Positions 1 to 7,402 are shown, counted from the first letter of the stretch. The stretch is 28,657 nt of DNA from Candidatus Amesbacteria bacterium RBG_19FT_COMBO_48_16 (GCA_001775555.1 MEXE01000053.1:1-28657), one strand, 5' to 3'. Notes: a model not told the origin generated them from the sequence alone. Numbers and translations: made by a program.

Positions 1-1
1 T

Positions 2-217
2 GTGTCGGGACAAATCAGAAGACGCGGTCCCAGTGGGCGAGGGGGAAGGATTAGTGTGTCTCCCGAAAAGCGGGTAATCAATCCGGGGACTGATAGAGGG
101 AGAAGGATATTGATGGACATATTGGAGGAGTTGGGGGAGCGGAGTGAGCGGTCGAGAGAGGGTATTTTAAGGGGGATAGAATCGGGAGGGAGAATAGGCG
201 GGAGGAGATTGGGGTAA
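2..217 (+). CDS. Partial hypothetical protein (C-terminal end)
   Basis: Reading frame open from the left edge of the window and ending in TAA; the true start probably lies upstream, and the GTG at position 2 may be an ordinary valine codon. The visible 71 residues are rich in Arg and Gly with a short helical stretch (ILEELGERSE). No family was recognised. The stop lies directly on the -10-like hexamer of the next gene. It could be a spurious open frame in G-rich DNA, so confidence is low. Confidence 0.35.
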   Translation: MSGQIRRRGPSGRGGRISVSPEKRVINPGTDRGRRILMDILEELGERSERSREGILRGIESGGRIGGRRLG

Positions 218-220
218 AAT
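215..220 (+). promoter_or_regulatory. -10 element (TAAAAT) six bases before the hydrolase ATG
   Basis: TAAAAT is followed by six bases and then ATG at 227. Transcription would start at or next to the A of the start codon, giving a leaderless mRNA. No -35 match was seen. Confidence 0.5.
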
Positions 221-226
221 CTAAGA

Positions 227-1219
227 ATGAAGTGGGTAGCGGTGTTTTTGGCGGGGCTGGTAACCGGGGTGGTGGGGATGTGGGGGATGAATAGAATTGG
301 GGTGAGAGATCAAGGATTAGAGATCGCGGGGAGGGGAGTGGCGGAAAAACCTCTGGAAAAATATAGGGTGGAGAGTTTGGGCGGGAGACGGTCTGAGGCG
401 GGGGCGATACAATTAGGGGAAGTGGAAGCCATCGAGGGGGCAGTTAGGGTGCAGAATTTTTCTTTTACAACAGAAGGGAAAAAAGTGACAGGGTTGGCTC
501 ATATTCCGGTCGGGTGCAGTGAAACGGCCAAGTGTCCGGTAATTGTGCAATTTAGGGGATATGCGGATGTAGAGGGATATTATTCGGGTTTTGGGACGAG
601 GCGGAGTGCGCAAAAATATGCGGAGGCTGGTTTTATTTCATTGGCTCCGGATTTTTTGGGATACGGGGGGTCGGATATGCCGTCGGGAAATATTTTCGAG
701 GAAAGATTTCAGCGGTATACAACAGGGTTGGACTTGTTAGTTTCGGTTGGGGGGTGGCCGTTTGCCGATGGCGAAAAAATTGGGATTTGGGGGCATAGTA
801 ATGGGGGGCAAGTAGCTTTGACGGTATTGGAAGCGACCAAAAGACCGTATGCAACGACGCTGTGGGCACCGGTGACGGCGGCTTTTCCATACTCGATTTT
901 ATACTATACAAATGAGGCGACGGATGGGGGGAAATTATTGCGACGGGAGTTGGCTAATTTTGAAAGAGATTATGATACTGATCAGTTTAATTTGTTGAAT
1001 TACCTGGACAGAGTAGTTGCGCCGGTACAGATTCATCAAGGGACGGCGGACGAATCGGTACCGGTAGAGTGGAACCGGGATCTGGTGAGGAGGATGCAGG
1101 AGGACGGAGAGGCGGGAAACGGAGTTACTTATTATGAATACACCGGAGCGGATCATAATTTAGTTCCCAGTTGGAGTATTGTGGTGGAAAGAGATATTAA
1201 TTTTTTTATAAATATCTAA
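227..1219 (+). CDS. Membrane-anchored or secreted alpha/beta hydrolase (S9 / dienelactone hydrolase-like)
   Basis: A 330-residue serine hydrolase with an N-terminal hydrophobic segment (residues about 3-20) that should act as a signal anchor, placing the enzyme outside the membrane. The nucleophile elbow GHSNGG puts the catalytic Ser at 191. GTADESVP supplies the acid (Asp275) and the DHNL motif supplies His310, so the triad is complete and in the usual order. GYGGSD near residue 145 fits the loop common in prolyl oligopeptidase-like hydrolases. The substrate cannot be read from sequence; peptides or esters are both possible. It is followed after 7 bases by the alkyltransferase, probably in one transcript. 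Start chosen at ATG 227, six bases after a -10 hexamer. Confidence 0.85.
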   Translation: MKWVAVFLAGLVTGVVGMWGMNRIGVRDQGLEIAGRGVAEKPLEKYRVESLGGRRSEAGAIQLGEVEAIEGAVRVQNFSFTTEGKKVTGLAHIPVGCSETAKCPVIVQFRGYADVEGYYSGFGTRRSAQKYAEAGFISLAPDFLGYGGSDMPSGNIFEERFQRYTTGLDLLVSVGGWPFADGEKIGIWGHSNGGQVALTVLEATKRPYATTLWAPVTAAFPYSILYYTNEATDGGKLLRRELANFERDYDTDQFNLLNYLDRVVAPVQIHQGTADESVPVEWNRDLVRRMQEDGEAGNGVTYYEYTGADHNLVPSWSIVVERDINFFINI

Positions 1220-1226
1220 AAAACTA

Positions 1227-1523
1227 ATGAGTTTTTTTGATGAGGTTTACAGGGTAGTGAGAAAAATTCCCAAAGGAAGGGTGGTGACGTATGGGCAAGT
1301 GGCGCGGATGATAGGGACAAAGAACGCGCGGAGGGTAGGGCAGGCACTGCATGCTAATAGAAATCCCGAGGTACCGTGCCACCGGGTAATATTTGCTAAT
1401 GGCAGTTTGGCTCCAGGGTATGCTTTTGGCGGGCTGGCTGAACAGAAAAAGAGGCTGGCGGCGGAGGGGGTAGGATTTGTGGGGGAGAAAGTGGATATGG
1501 ATCGGTTTTTGATGTCAAGTTGA
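1227..1523 (+). CDS. Single-domain O6-alkylguanine-DNA alkyltransferase
   Basis: A 98-residue protein that is just the DNA-binding/active-site domain of the Ogt/MGMT family. It has the helix-turn-helix segment GRVVTYGQVARMIG (residues 18-31), the Arg-finger region ARRVGQALHANRN, and the active-site motif PCHRV with Cys51. Alkyltransferase-like (ATL) proteins of the same length usually have Trp or another residue in place of this Cys, so this short form should still be able to accept an alkyl group from O6-alkylguanine in a suicidal repair reaction. The N-terminal domain of full-length Ogt is absent. It starts 7 bases after the hydrolase stop. Confidence 0.9.
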   Translation: MSFFDEVYRVVRKIPKGRVVTYGQVARMIGTKNARRVGQALHANRNPEVPCHRVIFANGSLAPGYAFGGLAEQKKRLAAEGVGFVGEKVDMDRFLMSS

Positions 1524-1563
1524 GGTCAAGATAATTTGGGTCGGGACTATAAACTTGGCAAAT

Positions 1564-1944
1564 ATGGAAAAGATCTGCCGCTTTTTTGCAGGTAGTAGCC
1601 CACAATGGGAAGGAAATGATGCTTATTTGTGTCGGGTGTTAGCAGGATTAGACGTTAACCCGGAGGAATTGAAGGTATGTGGTTCTTTGGATAGAAATAA
1701 TTACCGATTGTGGTCGCATGGGAGAAAATGGTCTTTACAAAAACACGCGGCTGCTTGCCCCGTGGCAACTCAAATGTCGATGATGGGAAGTATGTTTGAC
1801 AGTGGGTTTGTAGACGAAGGGACTATTGAGGTGGCAGTGCAATTACGGCGAGAACAGCTGGGAAAAAGAAACAAAGCAAGCTTACGTCTTCAAGGGATGT
1901 CTTTTTTGGACTGGTGTAAGAAGTATAACCGACCCCCCAGATGA
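1564..1944 (+). CDS. Hypothetical protein, 126 aa
   Basis: Not recognised. ATG 1564 (MEKICRFF) is preferred over an in-frame TTG at 1555, because a TATAAA hexamer at 1548-1553 ends 10 bases before the ATG and would overlap a TTG start. The protein is soluble, with five Cys residues scattered along it and a conserved-looking C-terminal block (GMSFLDWCKKY). There is no signal peptide or membrane segment. It runs convergent to the winged-helix gene with an 11-base gap. Codon use resembles the neighbours, so it is probably a real gene. Confidence 0.65.
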   Translation: MEKICRFFAGSSPQWEGNDAYLCRVLAGLDVNPEELKVCGSLDRNNYRLWSHGRKWSLQKHAAACPVATQMSMMGSMFDSGFVDEGTIEVAVQLRREQLGKRNKASLRLQGMSFLDWCKKYNRPPR

Positions 1945-1954
1945 TTGAAAGGGA

Positions 1955-2956
1955 CTAACTGGCAAGTAGGTATCCTTGGCCGCGGTGAGTTTGGATAAAG
2001 CCGCCGGAGATGCCATGGGATTCGAGCTGGTCGCGAAGTCTTTGGACTGTTTTGGAGATGGCGTAGAGAGAGAAACGGTCAGGATTTTGGGAGTAGAGAT
2101 GGTCGGCTATTTCGTCGAAGGTGGCGAGTTGGGGAGATTTATTTAGCAGTAACTGGAAGAGCTGTTTTTCTTGGGGAGAGAAACGGGTGGTGTCGATGTT
2201 TTTGATAGTAGTGAGGTCAACTTCGGGAGCGCCGATTTGGGTGAGAAATTGGTCAGACTTGAGTTTCAGCTTGGCTAATTGCTTGGCGCGGGTGGATCTG
2301 AGGGTTAAGGCATTTTCCCAGTGAGAGTCGAGACGGCGGAGCAAGGGATTGAGGGGGGAGAAGCTAATTAACCAGTCGGTGACTATTTCCGATTCAGACC
2401 AGGTACCACCGAGGGTGTCGAAAATGTCGGCGCGGGTTAGGGAAGTAAGAATAGCCTCGACAATCTGAGTGAGGGAACTATCGGTACGGATCCAGATATA
2501 CATTTCAGATTTCTTTCTGTCTGAGCTAAATGAACAGGAAGAACCGAAGGCGGTCGGGAGCAGGTGGAGGCGGCGGATTTGTTTGCGGTATTTAGGAATG
2601 AGGGAGTAAATAGCTCTCAAGATTTGATTTTGGTGTTTGGACCATTGGAGCTGGAGTAAAGAAAAGTCGGGAGAGGGAAGCGGGTTGGCCGCCAGGAGTT
2701 GTTGGGTGGTGACTAAGAGGTCTTTTGGAGTTGTGAAAGGATAAGTGCGGATGTCCAGTCGGGAGGAGCGTTGCCAAAAGCGGGGGATAGTCAGATACGG
2801 TAGGCGGGGAAAGGAGACAACGTTGGGCTGGGCAGGGGCAGGATAAGGAAGGACGAGAAAGCCATTGGCTTTGTAAAAACCGGAGGCGATTTGCCGAGCA
2901 CAATGCAGTAGACGTAAGGCTTCGGTGCGGGAGGAGTATTCCCAGATAGTTCTCAT
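1955..2956 (-). CDS. Protein with C-terminal winged-helix (OmpR/PhoB-type) DNA-binding domain
   Basis: A 333-residue protein. Residues about 255-333 resemble the transcriptional regulatory C-terminal winged helix: FSPQEKQLFQLLL, then the recognition-helix region AISKTVQRLRDQLE, then the wing GFIQTHRGQGYLL. The N-terminal 250 residues are not a receiver domain (no Asp phosphorylation pocket is visible) and match nothing I recognise. They contain aromatic-rich segments and a helical, basic linker (about 215-245, RAKQLAKLKLKSDQF). A DNA-binding regulator with an unusual sensor part is the likely role. Start ATG 2956 sits six bases after TATAAT on the same strand. Confidence 0.7.
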   Translation of the reverse strand: MRTIWEYSSRTEALRLLHCARQIASGFYKANGFLVLPYPAPAQPNVVSFPRLPYLTIPRFWQRSSRLDIRTYPFTTPKDLLVTTQQLLAANPLPSPDFSLLQLQWSKHQNQILRAIYSLIPKYRKQIRRLHLLPTAFGSSCSFSSDRKKSEMYIWIRTDSSLTQIVEAILTSLTRADIFDTLGGTWSESEIVTDWLISFSPLNPLLRRLDSHWENALTLRSTRAKQLAKLKLKSDQFLTQIGAPEVDLTTIKNIDTTRFSPQEKQLFQLLLNKSPQLATFDEIADHLYSQNPDRFSLYAISKTVQRLRDQLESHGISGGFIQTHRGQGYLLAS

Positions 2957-2962
2957 AAATTA

Positions 2963-2968
2963 ATTATA
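2963..2968 (-). promoter_or_regulatory. -10 element (TATAAT) for the winged-helix gene
   Basis: On the minus strand a perfect TATAAT is followed by six bases and ATG 2956, a leaderless arrangement. A TTGACT lies further upstream but the 22-base spacer is too long for it to be the -35. Confidence 0.65.
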
Positions 2969-3026
2969 ACCTATAGTGGTAGTAAGATAAAGTCAAAATG
3001 AGTCAAGATGTCTGACGGTTGAGTTA

Positions 3027-3032
3027 TAGAAT
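3027..3032 (+). promoter_or_regulatory. -10 element (TAGAAT) seven bases before ATG 3040
   Basis: TAGAAT is followed by seven bases and then ATG 3040. It lies in the 83-base divergent spacer shared with the winged-helix gene. It also decides the start, because an upstream TTG at 3019 would lie before the promoter. Confidence 0.5.
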
Positions 3033-3039
3033 CGGTCGT

Positions 3040-3357
3040 ATGAACGAAAATTTGCGGGTTTCAGTGGATAACAGTTTAATTGAAGAAACGGTGGGTTATT
3101 TTAATTCGATGGATTTCGTTCTGCCTGGGCACACAGTGAGTGTGATTAATGCCCTTGTATATTTGGGAGCGAAATTTCAGTCGGAGAATCCTGGGATGAA
3201 TCCGGCAGAATTGGCTGAGGAAGTGAGTAGACAGGTGGCAGACAGGACTGTGCAGGGTAAAGTCGCAAAGCTTTTAGAGCAACTCAGCGTGGGGGAAGAA
3301 ACAGCAGAGAAAATAAAGCGAGAAGTAGCTAAGTTGAGAGGTGAGGGGGGAAATTAA
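3040..3357 (+). CDS. Hypothetical protein, 105 aa
   Basis: Not recognised. Soluble and mostly helical, with an acidic/basic C-terminal half (from about residue 58) that could form a coiled coil. Start taken at ATG 3040 rather than TTG 3019 because of the -10 hexamer between them. Its stop overlaps the stop of the convergent gene by four bases. It is divergently transcribed from the winged-helix protein, so it may be that regulator's target; this is positional inference only. Confidence 0.6.
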   Translation: MNENLRVSVDNSLIEETVGYFNSMDFVLPGHTVSVINALVYLGAKFQSENPGMNPAELAEEVSRQVADRTVQGKVAKLLEQLSVGEETAEKIKREVAKLRGEGGN

Positions 3358-4181
3358 TCTTCATCATCATCGTCATTATCGTCGTCATCATTATCATCAT
3401 TGTCATTTTTGCCAGCGTTTTTTATATCTATAAGCTCTAGTTTTTCACTTGTTTCCGGATTTTCTTCCAGGACCATAGCTCCGACTTGGGGACAGTAGTA
3501 TTTATGCTCTTCCAACCCCGGTTCCAACGGGGTCCAATCGAGGGTCTTTACGCAGTTTTTGAAGGTGCCGAAGGGGGTAGCGACTTTTTCGTTGGTGGAT
3601 AAAACCTTTGCCATGTCTTCCGCTTCTCCCTGGTAATATTCCTGACGGTAAGTGTCACCGACCTGGGGGTTATCTTCAAACCAGATTCCCGGTTTGGCTC
3701 CATCTTTACCCGCCAGCCAGGAACCATCGTGATCTATAAGCTCCCCGTCTTCGTAGTTGTCGACACTTTCTCCGAAATACCAGACATTGCCTTTCTTATC
3801 CTGGGCTAAATAGTCCCTGGTATCTTCAATTAATTCCCCATCGAGATATGCTCTGTCCCAATAAACTACAGTGGTGACACCCATGACCTTTTTGGTTTTG
3901 TCGGTGATTTGGATAACGATTTTTTCCAGTCCGTCCTCCGTCTCACCTTCGTAAATCATTTTTTTACCGGGGGTCAGAGTCATGTACTTGTTGGTAATTT
4001 TGGTGGTAAAGTCCTCCGGATTGATTTTGGGATTGTATTTCGCGGCTTTTAGGCCAAGGTTAAAATTTGCAGACCGCGAGGTAAGGGCGTAGACGGCTAT
4101 AAAGATTGCTGCCAGACTGAAAGCTAGAGGTAAAAACTGGAGATGGCGTCTGGTTTGTTGGGGAAGTTTGGATTGTTTCAT
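3354..4181 (-). CDS. Membrane-anchored extracytoplasmic protein with acidic Asp/Asn-rich tail
   Basis: A 275-residue protein with a positively charged start, a hydrophobic segment at about residues 16-33, and an extracytoplasmic part rich in aromatic and acidic residues. Repeated short strands (YWDRAYLDGELIEDTRDY, VWYFGE) suggest a beta-rich fold. Two Cys (near FKNCVKT and KYYCPQV) could form a disulfide. The last 18 residues are almost only Asp and Asn, encoded by a degenerate trinucleotide tract. No enzyme motif was seen; an acidic tail of this kind could bind divalent cations. Unlike the other minus-strand genes here, its + strand is not G-rich, so it may have been inverted or acquired recently. 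It has its own promoter. Confidence 0.75.
   Translation of the reverse strand: MKQSKLPQQTRRHLQFLPLAFSLAAIFIAVYALTSRSANFNLGLKAAKYNPKINPEDFTTKITNKYMTLTPGKKMIYEGETEDGLEKIVIQITDKTKKVMGVTTVVYWDRAYLDGELIEDTRDYLAQDKKGNVWYFGESVDNYEDGELIDHDGSWLAGKDGAKPGIWFEDNPQVGDTYRQEYYQGEAEDMAKVLSTNEKVATPFGTFKNCVKTLDWTPLEPGLEEHKYYCPQVGAMVLEENPETSEKLELIDIKNAGKNDNDDNDDDDNDDDDED
3357..3410. repeat. Degenerate trinucleotide tract (ATC/GTC) encoding the acidic tail
   Basis: About 54 bases made almost entirely of ATC, GTC and ATT triplets on the + strand (GAT, GAC and AAT codons of the minus-strand gene). Tracts of this kind change length by polymerase slippage, so the tail length may vary between strains. Confidence 0.75.
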
Positions 4182-4204
4182 AGCGATTCGCGCCTCTATA
4201 ATTT

Positions 4205-4233
4205 AGAATAAGTTTTGATATCAGAATTGTCAA
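4205..4233 (-). promoter_or_regulatory. Promoter of the acidic-tail gene (TTGACA-N17-TATTCT)
   Basis: On the minus strand, TTGACA (4233-4228) and TATTCT (4210-4205) are separated by exactly 17 bases. The predicted start of transcription is about 17 bases before ATG 4181. Confidence 0.75.
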
Positions 4234-4240
4234 TGGGATA

Positions 4241-4269
4241 TTGAGACTAGTGTAAATCGGGCGTATAAT
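4241..4269 (+). promoter_or_regulatory. Promoter of the S1-radA unit (TTGAGA-N17-TATAAT)
   Basis: TTGAGA (4241-4246) and a perfect TATAAT (4264-4269) with a 17-base spacer. It lies back to back with the minus-strand promoter at 4205-4233. Transcription should begin near 4276, leaving a leader of about 27 bases with a purine-rich site (AAGAAAGG, 4283-4290). Confidence 0.8.
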
Positions 4270-4302
4270 CACGTTATCTTTTAAGAAAGGCGGAAATGAA
4301 AC

Positions 4303-5442
4303 TTGCCGAGCAAGAGCGTAAAAGAGCCAAAAGGTAAAAAAAGTGATCCCCAGACCATGGAGGAGTTGTTGGCGGCGACGGGGTATCAACCGAAAGGGTT
4401 TAAGCGGGGAGAGACGATCAAAGGGAAGGTGGTGGAGATAACAGGGCGGGCAGTATATGTGGATATTGGAGGTAAAGCTGAGGCGGTGGTATCCGAGCAT
4501 GAGTATGAGTTGGCACGTGATTACTATCGGGCTTTAAAACCAGGTGATGAGGTGACAGGTGTAGTCCTGGTGTCAGAAAATGAGATGGGACAGGTGGTGT
4601 TGTCATTGAGGCGAGCTGCGGTGGAAAGCAAGTGGAAAATGTTTGACCTGGCAATGCAGGAGGAGACAACGATTGAAGTGAGAGGCAGGGAGGTGACAAA
4701 AGGAGGTCTGTTAGTGGATGCGGACGGGATTTATGGATTTGTGCCTACTTCTCAAGTAGGTCATGGTATTGAAGGAGGGTTGGGATCATTGGTGGGCAAA
4801 ACGATAGCGGTCAAGGTAATAGAAGTCGACAGGTTACAAAACAGGTTAGTGTTGTCAGAGCGAGCTGTGTCCGAAGCGGCAGAGATGGAGAAGCGGCGGG
4901 AAACCCTATCAATTGTGGAGATCGGGAAGGAGTACGAGGGGAAGGTGGTAGGGATGGTACCGTTTGGAGTATTTGTGGAAATTGATGTTTCCGGCAAGGC
5001 GGCTAAGAGAGGGGAGGAGGAGGGGGTAAAATTGGAAGGGTTGGTGCACATTTCGGAGTTGTCCTGGGAGAAAGTGGAAGACGTGAATAAGGCGGTCAAG
5101 GAGGGGGATAAATTGACAGTGCAGGTGATTGGGATTGATGAGGAGAACGGGAAACTGGCGTTGTCGGTGAAGCGTTTGTCGGCGGACCCGTGGCTGGTGG
5201 TGGGGAAGAAATATAAGACAGACAGTAAACACAAGGGGAGCGTGACAAAAGTCGCCCCGTACGGAGTGCTGATCCGGTTGGAACGGGGGGTAGAGGGATT
5301 GATTCACGCTTCCAAAATGCCGTCCGGAATGGTGTTTAAAATCGGGGATGAAGTGGAAGTATTTGTGGAATCGGTAGATTTGGATAAAAGGAGATTGTCT
5401 CTGGGGGTAGTGTTAACAGAAAAGCCGGTGGGGTATAAATAG
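4303..5442 (+). CDS. rpsA: Ribosomal protein S1 homologue with four S1 domains
   Basis: A 379-residue protein with a basic N-terminal tail and four S1/OB-fold RNA-binding domains at about residues 36-103, 120-189, 208-288 and 303-370. The later two have typical cores (GMVPFGVFVEI ... GLVHISELSW and KVAPYGVLIRL ... GLIHASKM). E. coli S1 has six domains; shorter forms are usual outside Proteobacteria. The expected role is mRNA binding at the 30S subunit during initiation. The start is taken as TTG 4303, 12 bases after AAGAAAGG; ATG 4357 is the alternative. An ATG at 4296 in another frame opens a 13-codon ORF overlapping this start. radA follows after 25 bases. Confidence 0.85.
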   Translation: MPSKSVKEPKGKKSDPQTMEELLAATGYQPKGFKRGETIKGKVVEITGRAVYVDIGGKAEAVVSEHEYELARDYYRALKPGDEVTGVVLVSENEMGQVVLSLRRAAVESKWKMFDLAMQEETTIEVRGREVTKGGLLVDADGIYGFVPTSQVGHGIEGGLGSLVGKTIAVKVIEVDRLQNRLVLSERAVSEAAEMEKRRETLSIVEIGKEYEGKVVGMVPFGVFVEIDVSGKAAKRGEEEGVKLEGLVHISELSWEKVEDVNKAVKEGDKLTVQVIGIDEENGKLALSVKRLSADPWLVVGKKYKTDSKHKGSVTKVAPYGVLIRLERGVEGLIHASKMPSGMVFKIGDEVEVFVESVDLDKRRLSLGVVLTEKPVGYK

Positions 5443-5455
5443 GTTAATTTTGTGA

Positions 5456-5461
5456 TATAAG
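5456..5461 (+). promoter_or_regulatory. Extended -10 (TGaTATAAG) before radA
   Basis: TG at 5453-5454 plus TATAAG, followed by six bases and GTG 5468. It could give radA its own leaderless transcript in addition to read-through from the S1 gene. Confidence 0.45.
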
Positions 5462-5467
5462 TGGGGT

Positions 5468-6772
5468 GTGCCGAAAGTACATAGTCAGTTTATTTGTCAG
5501 CAGTGTGGTTACTCTCAGAGTCGGTGGGCGGGGAAGTGCCCGAGTTGTGATACGTGGAATAGTTTGGTAGAGACAGTAAAGCAAGTCCAAAGTTCAAGGT
5601 TAAAAGTTCAAAATAAGGGAAAGGTTTATAAATTATCGGAAGTGAAAACGGAAGAGAAGGGAAGAAGGGGGACAGGGGAGGCGGAATTGGATAATATATT
5701 GGGAGGGGGGTTGGTCCCAGGGATGGTGGTATTGGTTGCGGGAGAGCCGGGAATCGGGAAAAGCACACTTTTGACACAAGTGGCAACCGGCTGGAAAGGG
5801 AAAAAGGTATTATATATTTGCGGAGAAGAATCTGCAGGGCAGGTGGGATTGCGGGTTACACGCTTGGGAAACCGGAAGGCTGGTGATGTGCTGCTTATGG
5901 AAAGCACGGATGCGGATGAGATAGTGGGGAAAATTGAGGAGGAAAAGCCGGAGATGGTAATAGTAGATTCTATTCAGACGCTGACGACGTCTGAATTGAT
6001 GGGAACTGCGGGGTCGGTGGGACAAGTGCGGGAATGCGCACAGCGTTTGACTTGGCAGGCAAAAAGATTGGAAATCCCAATGTTTTTGGTGGGTCATGTG
6101 ACAAAGGAGGGGAACATTGCCGGACCGGCAGTACTGATGCACGTGGTGGATACGGTGCTATGGTTTGAAGGGGAAAGGAGTCAATCTCTGCGCCTGGTGC
6201 GGGTGGTAAAAAACCGTTTTGGACCTACAGATGATGTGGGGGTATTTGAGATGACGGAACGGGGACTGGTGGCGGTGGGTAACCCATCGAAACTGTTATT
6301 GGCACAAAGAGTGAAAAATGTATCCGGGAGCGTGGTTTCGGTAGTAATGGAAGGGACGAGACCGCTGCTGGTGGAAATTCAGGCGCTGACAACACCGAGT
6401 GCCGCGGCTATACCTCGCCGGATAGCAACAGGAGTGGACTTTGCCAGGATGCAAACCCTGGTGGCTGTTTTGTCCGCGCGAGCAGGATTGCGGTTATCCG
6501 ACGTGGATATATTCGTGAACGTGACGGGGGGAATCCGCCTGGCTGACCGGGGAGTGGATTTGGCCATTTGCCTGGCGGTAGCATCGGCGTTTTTGAACAG
6601 AAGTCTACCGGCGGAAGTAGCAGCAGTAGGTGAGGTGGGGCTTTTGGGGGAAGTGCGAAAGGTGGCAGGGTTGGATCGGCGGGTCAAAGAAGCAAAGAAG
6701 TTGGGGTATAAAGTAGCTTCGGCTGAGTCGGGGAAGTCGGTTGCGGCGGCGATAACAAAACTTCTGGTATAG
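5468..6772 (+). CDS. radA: DNA repair protein RadA (Sms)
   Basis: A 434-residue full-length RadA. It has an N-terminal zinc finger (Cys10, Cys13, Cys24, Cys27), a RecA-like ATPase core with Walker A GEPGIGKST (about residues 92-100) and Walker B VIVDSIQT, the RadA signature KNRFG (about 248), and a C-terminal Lon-protease-like domain (GGIRLADRGVDLA). RadA is a branch-migrating helicase that acts with RecA in recombination. The linker between zinc finger and ATPase (about residues 39-50) is encoded by a degenerate repeat tract. GTG start, 25 bases after the S1 stop. Confidence 0.97.
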   Translation: MPKVHSQFICQQCGYSQSRWAGKCPSCDTWNSLVETVKQVQSSRLKVQNKGKVYKLSEVKTEEKGRRGTGEAELDNILGGGLVPGMVVLVAGEPGIGKSTLLTQVATGWKGKKVLYICGEESAGQVGLRVTRLGNRKAGDVLLMESTDADEIVGKIEEEKPEMVIVDSIQTLTTSELMGTAGSVGQVRECAQRLTWQAKRLEIPMFLVGHVTKEGNIAGPAVLMHVVDTVLWFEGERSQSLRLVRVVKNRFGPTDDVGVFEMTERGLVAVGNPSKLLLAQRVKNVSGSVVSVVMEGTRPLLVEIQALTTPSAAAIPRRIATGVDFARMQTLVAVLSARAGLRLSDVDIFVNVTGGIRLADRGVDLAICLAVASAFLNRSLPAEVAAVGEVGLLGEVRKVAGLDRRVKEAKKLGYKVASAESGKSVAAAITKLLV

Positions 6773-6984
6773 ATATCCACGGTTAATCTCCAGACATTTG
6801 TGTGAAAGGGATGGGGAGAATAACGTTTTATATTATTGTCCACAAATGCCTGTATATGCGCATATTATAATACTCTTTTTATACTATAAGACTATGTATT
6901 TTAATTACATTATAACTATAGGTTGCGGAGTTTGACAAAACGTTGTATACTGCCCATCAGAGGGTCACGGTACAAGTAGTTTAA
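6773..6984. other. AT-rich spacer with inverted repeats
   Basis: No gene seen. It contains an imperfect inverted repeat (arms 6791-6802 and 6841-6852, eleven of twelve positions complementary, 38-base loop), a perfect 12-base palindrome ATATGCGCATAT (6854-6865) and a stretch rich in TATAAT-like hexamers (6862-6920). One DnaA-box-like 9-mer (TTGTCCACA, 6836-6844) is present, but no cluster. The inverted repeat has no T-run, so it is not a clear terminator for radA. Confidence 0.5.
6923..6951 (+). promoter_or_regulatory. Possible promoter (TTGCGG-N17-TATACT)
   Basis: TTGCGG (6923-6928) and TATACT (6946-6951) with a 17-base spacer, upstream of the small two-gene unit at 6985-7391. The -35 match is only three of six. 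A better hexamer, TTGACA at 6932, is wrongly spaced. Confidence 0.4.
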
Positions 6985-7161
6985 ATGCCTGTATCACGTA
7001 GCAATGCAAAAACTGCTCAAGTGGTTGAGTATCAGATCTGCTCCGAAGCGGAGGTTTGGACGGGCGGGATTTGTGAGCGGGGAATGGATAAGAGGGCAGT
7101 TAGTAAGAATGGTAAAGATGAATCAGGGGATTATTTCGGGAAGTGTCGGGAAATAGTATGA
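6985..7161 (+). CDS. Small ORF, 58 aa, coupled to the next gene
   Basis: ATG to TGA, 58 codons, product beginning MPVSRSNAKTAQ and ending CREIV. It has three Cys, is soluble, and matches no family I recognise. The main reason to take it as a gene is that its TGA overlaps the ATG of the next gene (ATGA at 7158-7161), the usual layout for translational coupling. Against it, two short hairpins occur inside (7018-7031 and 7041-7053) and no clear ribosome binding site precedes it. An RNA gene or leader is the alternative. Confidence 0.4.
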   Translation: MPVSRSNAKTAQVVEYQICSEAEVWTGGICERGMDKRAVSKNGKDESGDYFGKCREIV

Positions 7162-7391
7162 GTAAAGAGGTTAAATTGCAGCCTAGTTCGATAAGAACTT
7201 TGGGAATAATTGCCTCGGGGGGAATTTCAACTTTGGTGTCAGTGGGGGCTTTCGTGGCTAAAGAGTCTTGGGTAATGGAGGCATTATATGTAAGTGCGGG
7301 ACTGTGGGCATTGGCCTTGGTAAGTTGGGGATTTGACTTTGTCAGGTTCGTTTTGCGGGGAAGTGACATTGGGTCATCCGAAAAACGGTGA
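7158..7391 (+). CDS. Small two-helix membrane protein, 77 aa
   Basis: Starts at ATG 7158 (MSKEVKLQ); a GTG at 7143 is an alternative, but the ATGA overlap favours 7158. Two hydrophobic helices at about residues 14-33 and 40-62 are followed by a basic, polar tail. No family was recognised. It has no RBS of its own and is probably translated by coupling with the 58-residue ORF before it. Confidence 0.6.
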   Translation: MSKEVKLQPSSIRTLGIIASGGISTLVSVGAFVAKESWVMEALYVSAGLWALALVSWGFDFVRFVLRGSDIGSSEKR

Positions 7392-7402
7392 CCATCTGAA
7401 GT

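Noticed and set aside
1520..1553. Full promoter (TTGAGG ... TATAAA) before the 1564 gene
   Set aside because: The spacer is 22 bases, too long for a normal -35/-10 pair; only the TATAAA was considered.
6836..6844. DnaA-box-like TTGTCCACA beside AT-rich DNA, as a possible origin
   Set aside because: A single imperfect box with no cluster, no dnaA or dnaN nearby, and no visible change of GC skew across it.
7010..7070. tRNA-like D-arm (CTCAAGTGGTTGAG) followed by a CTCCG-AAG-CGGAG hairpin
   Set aside because: No acceptor stem and no T-loop (GGTTCRANTCC-type) follow, and the spacing does not fit a cloverleaf; treated as part of the 58-codon ORF.
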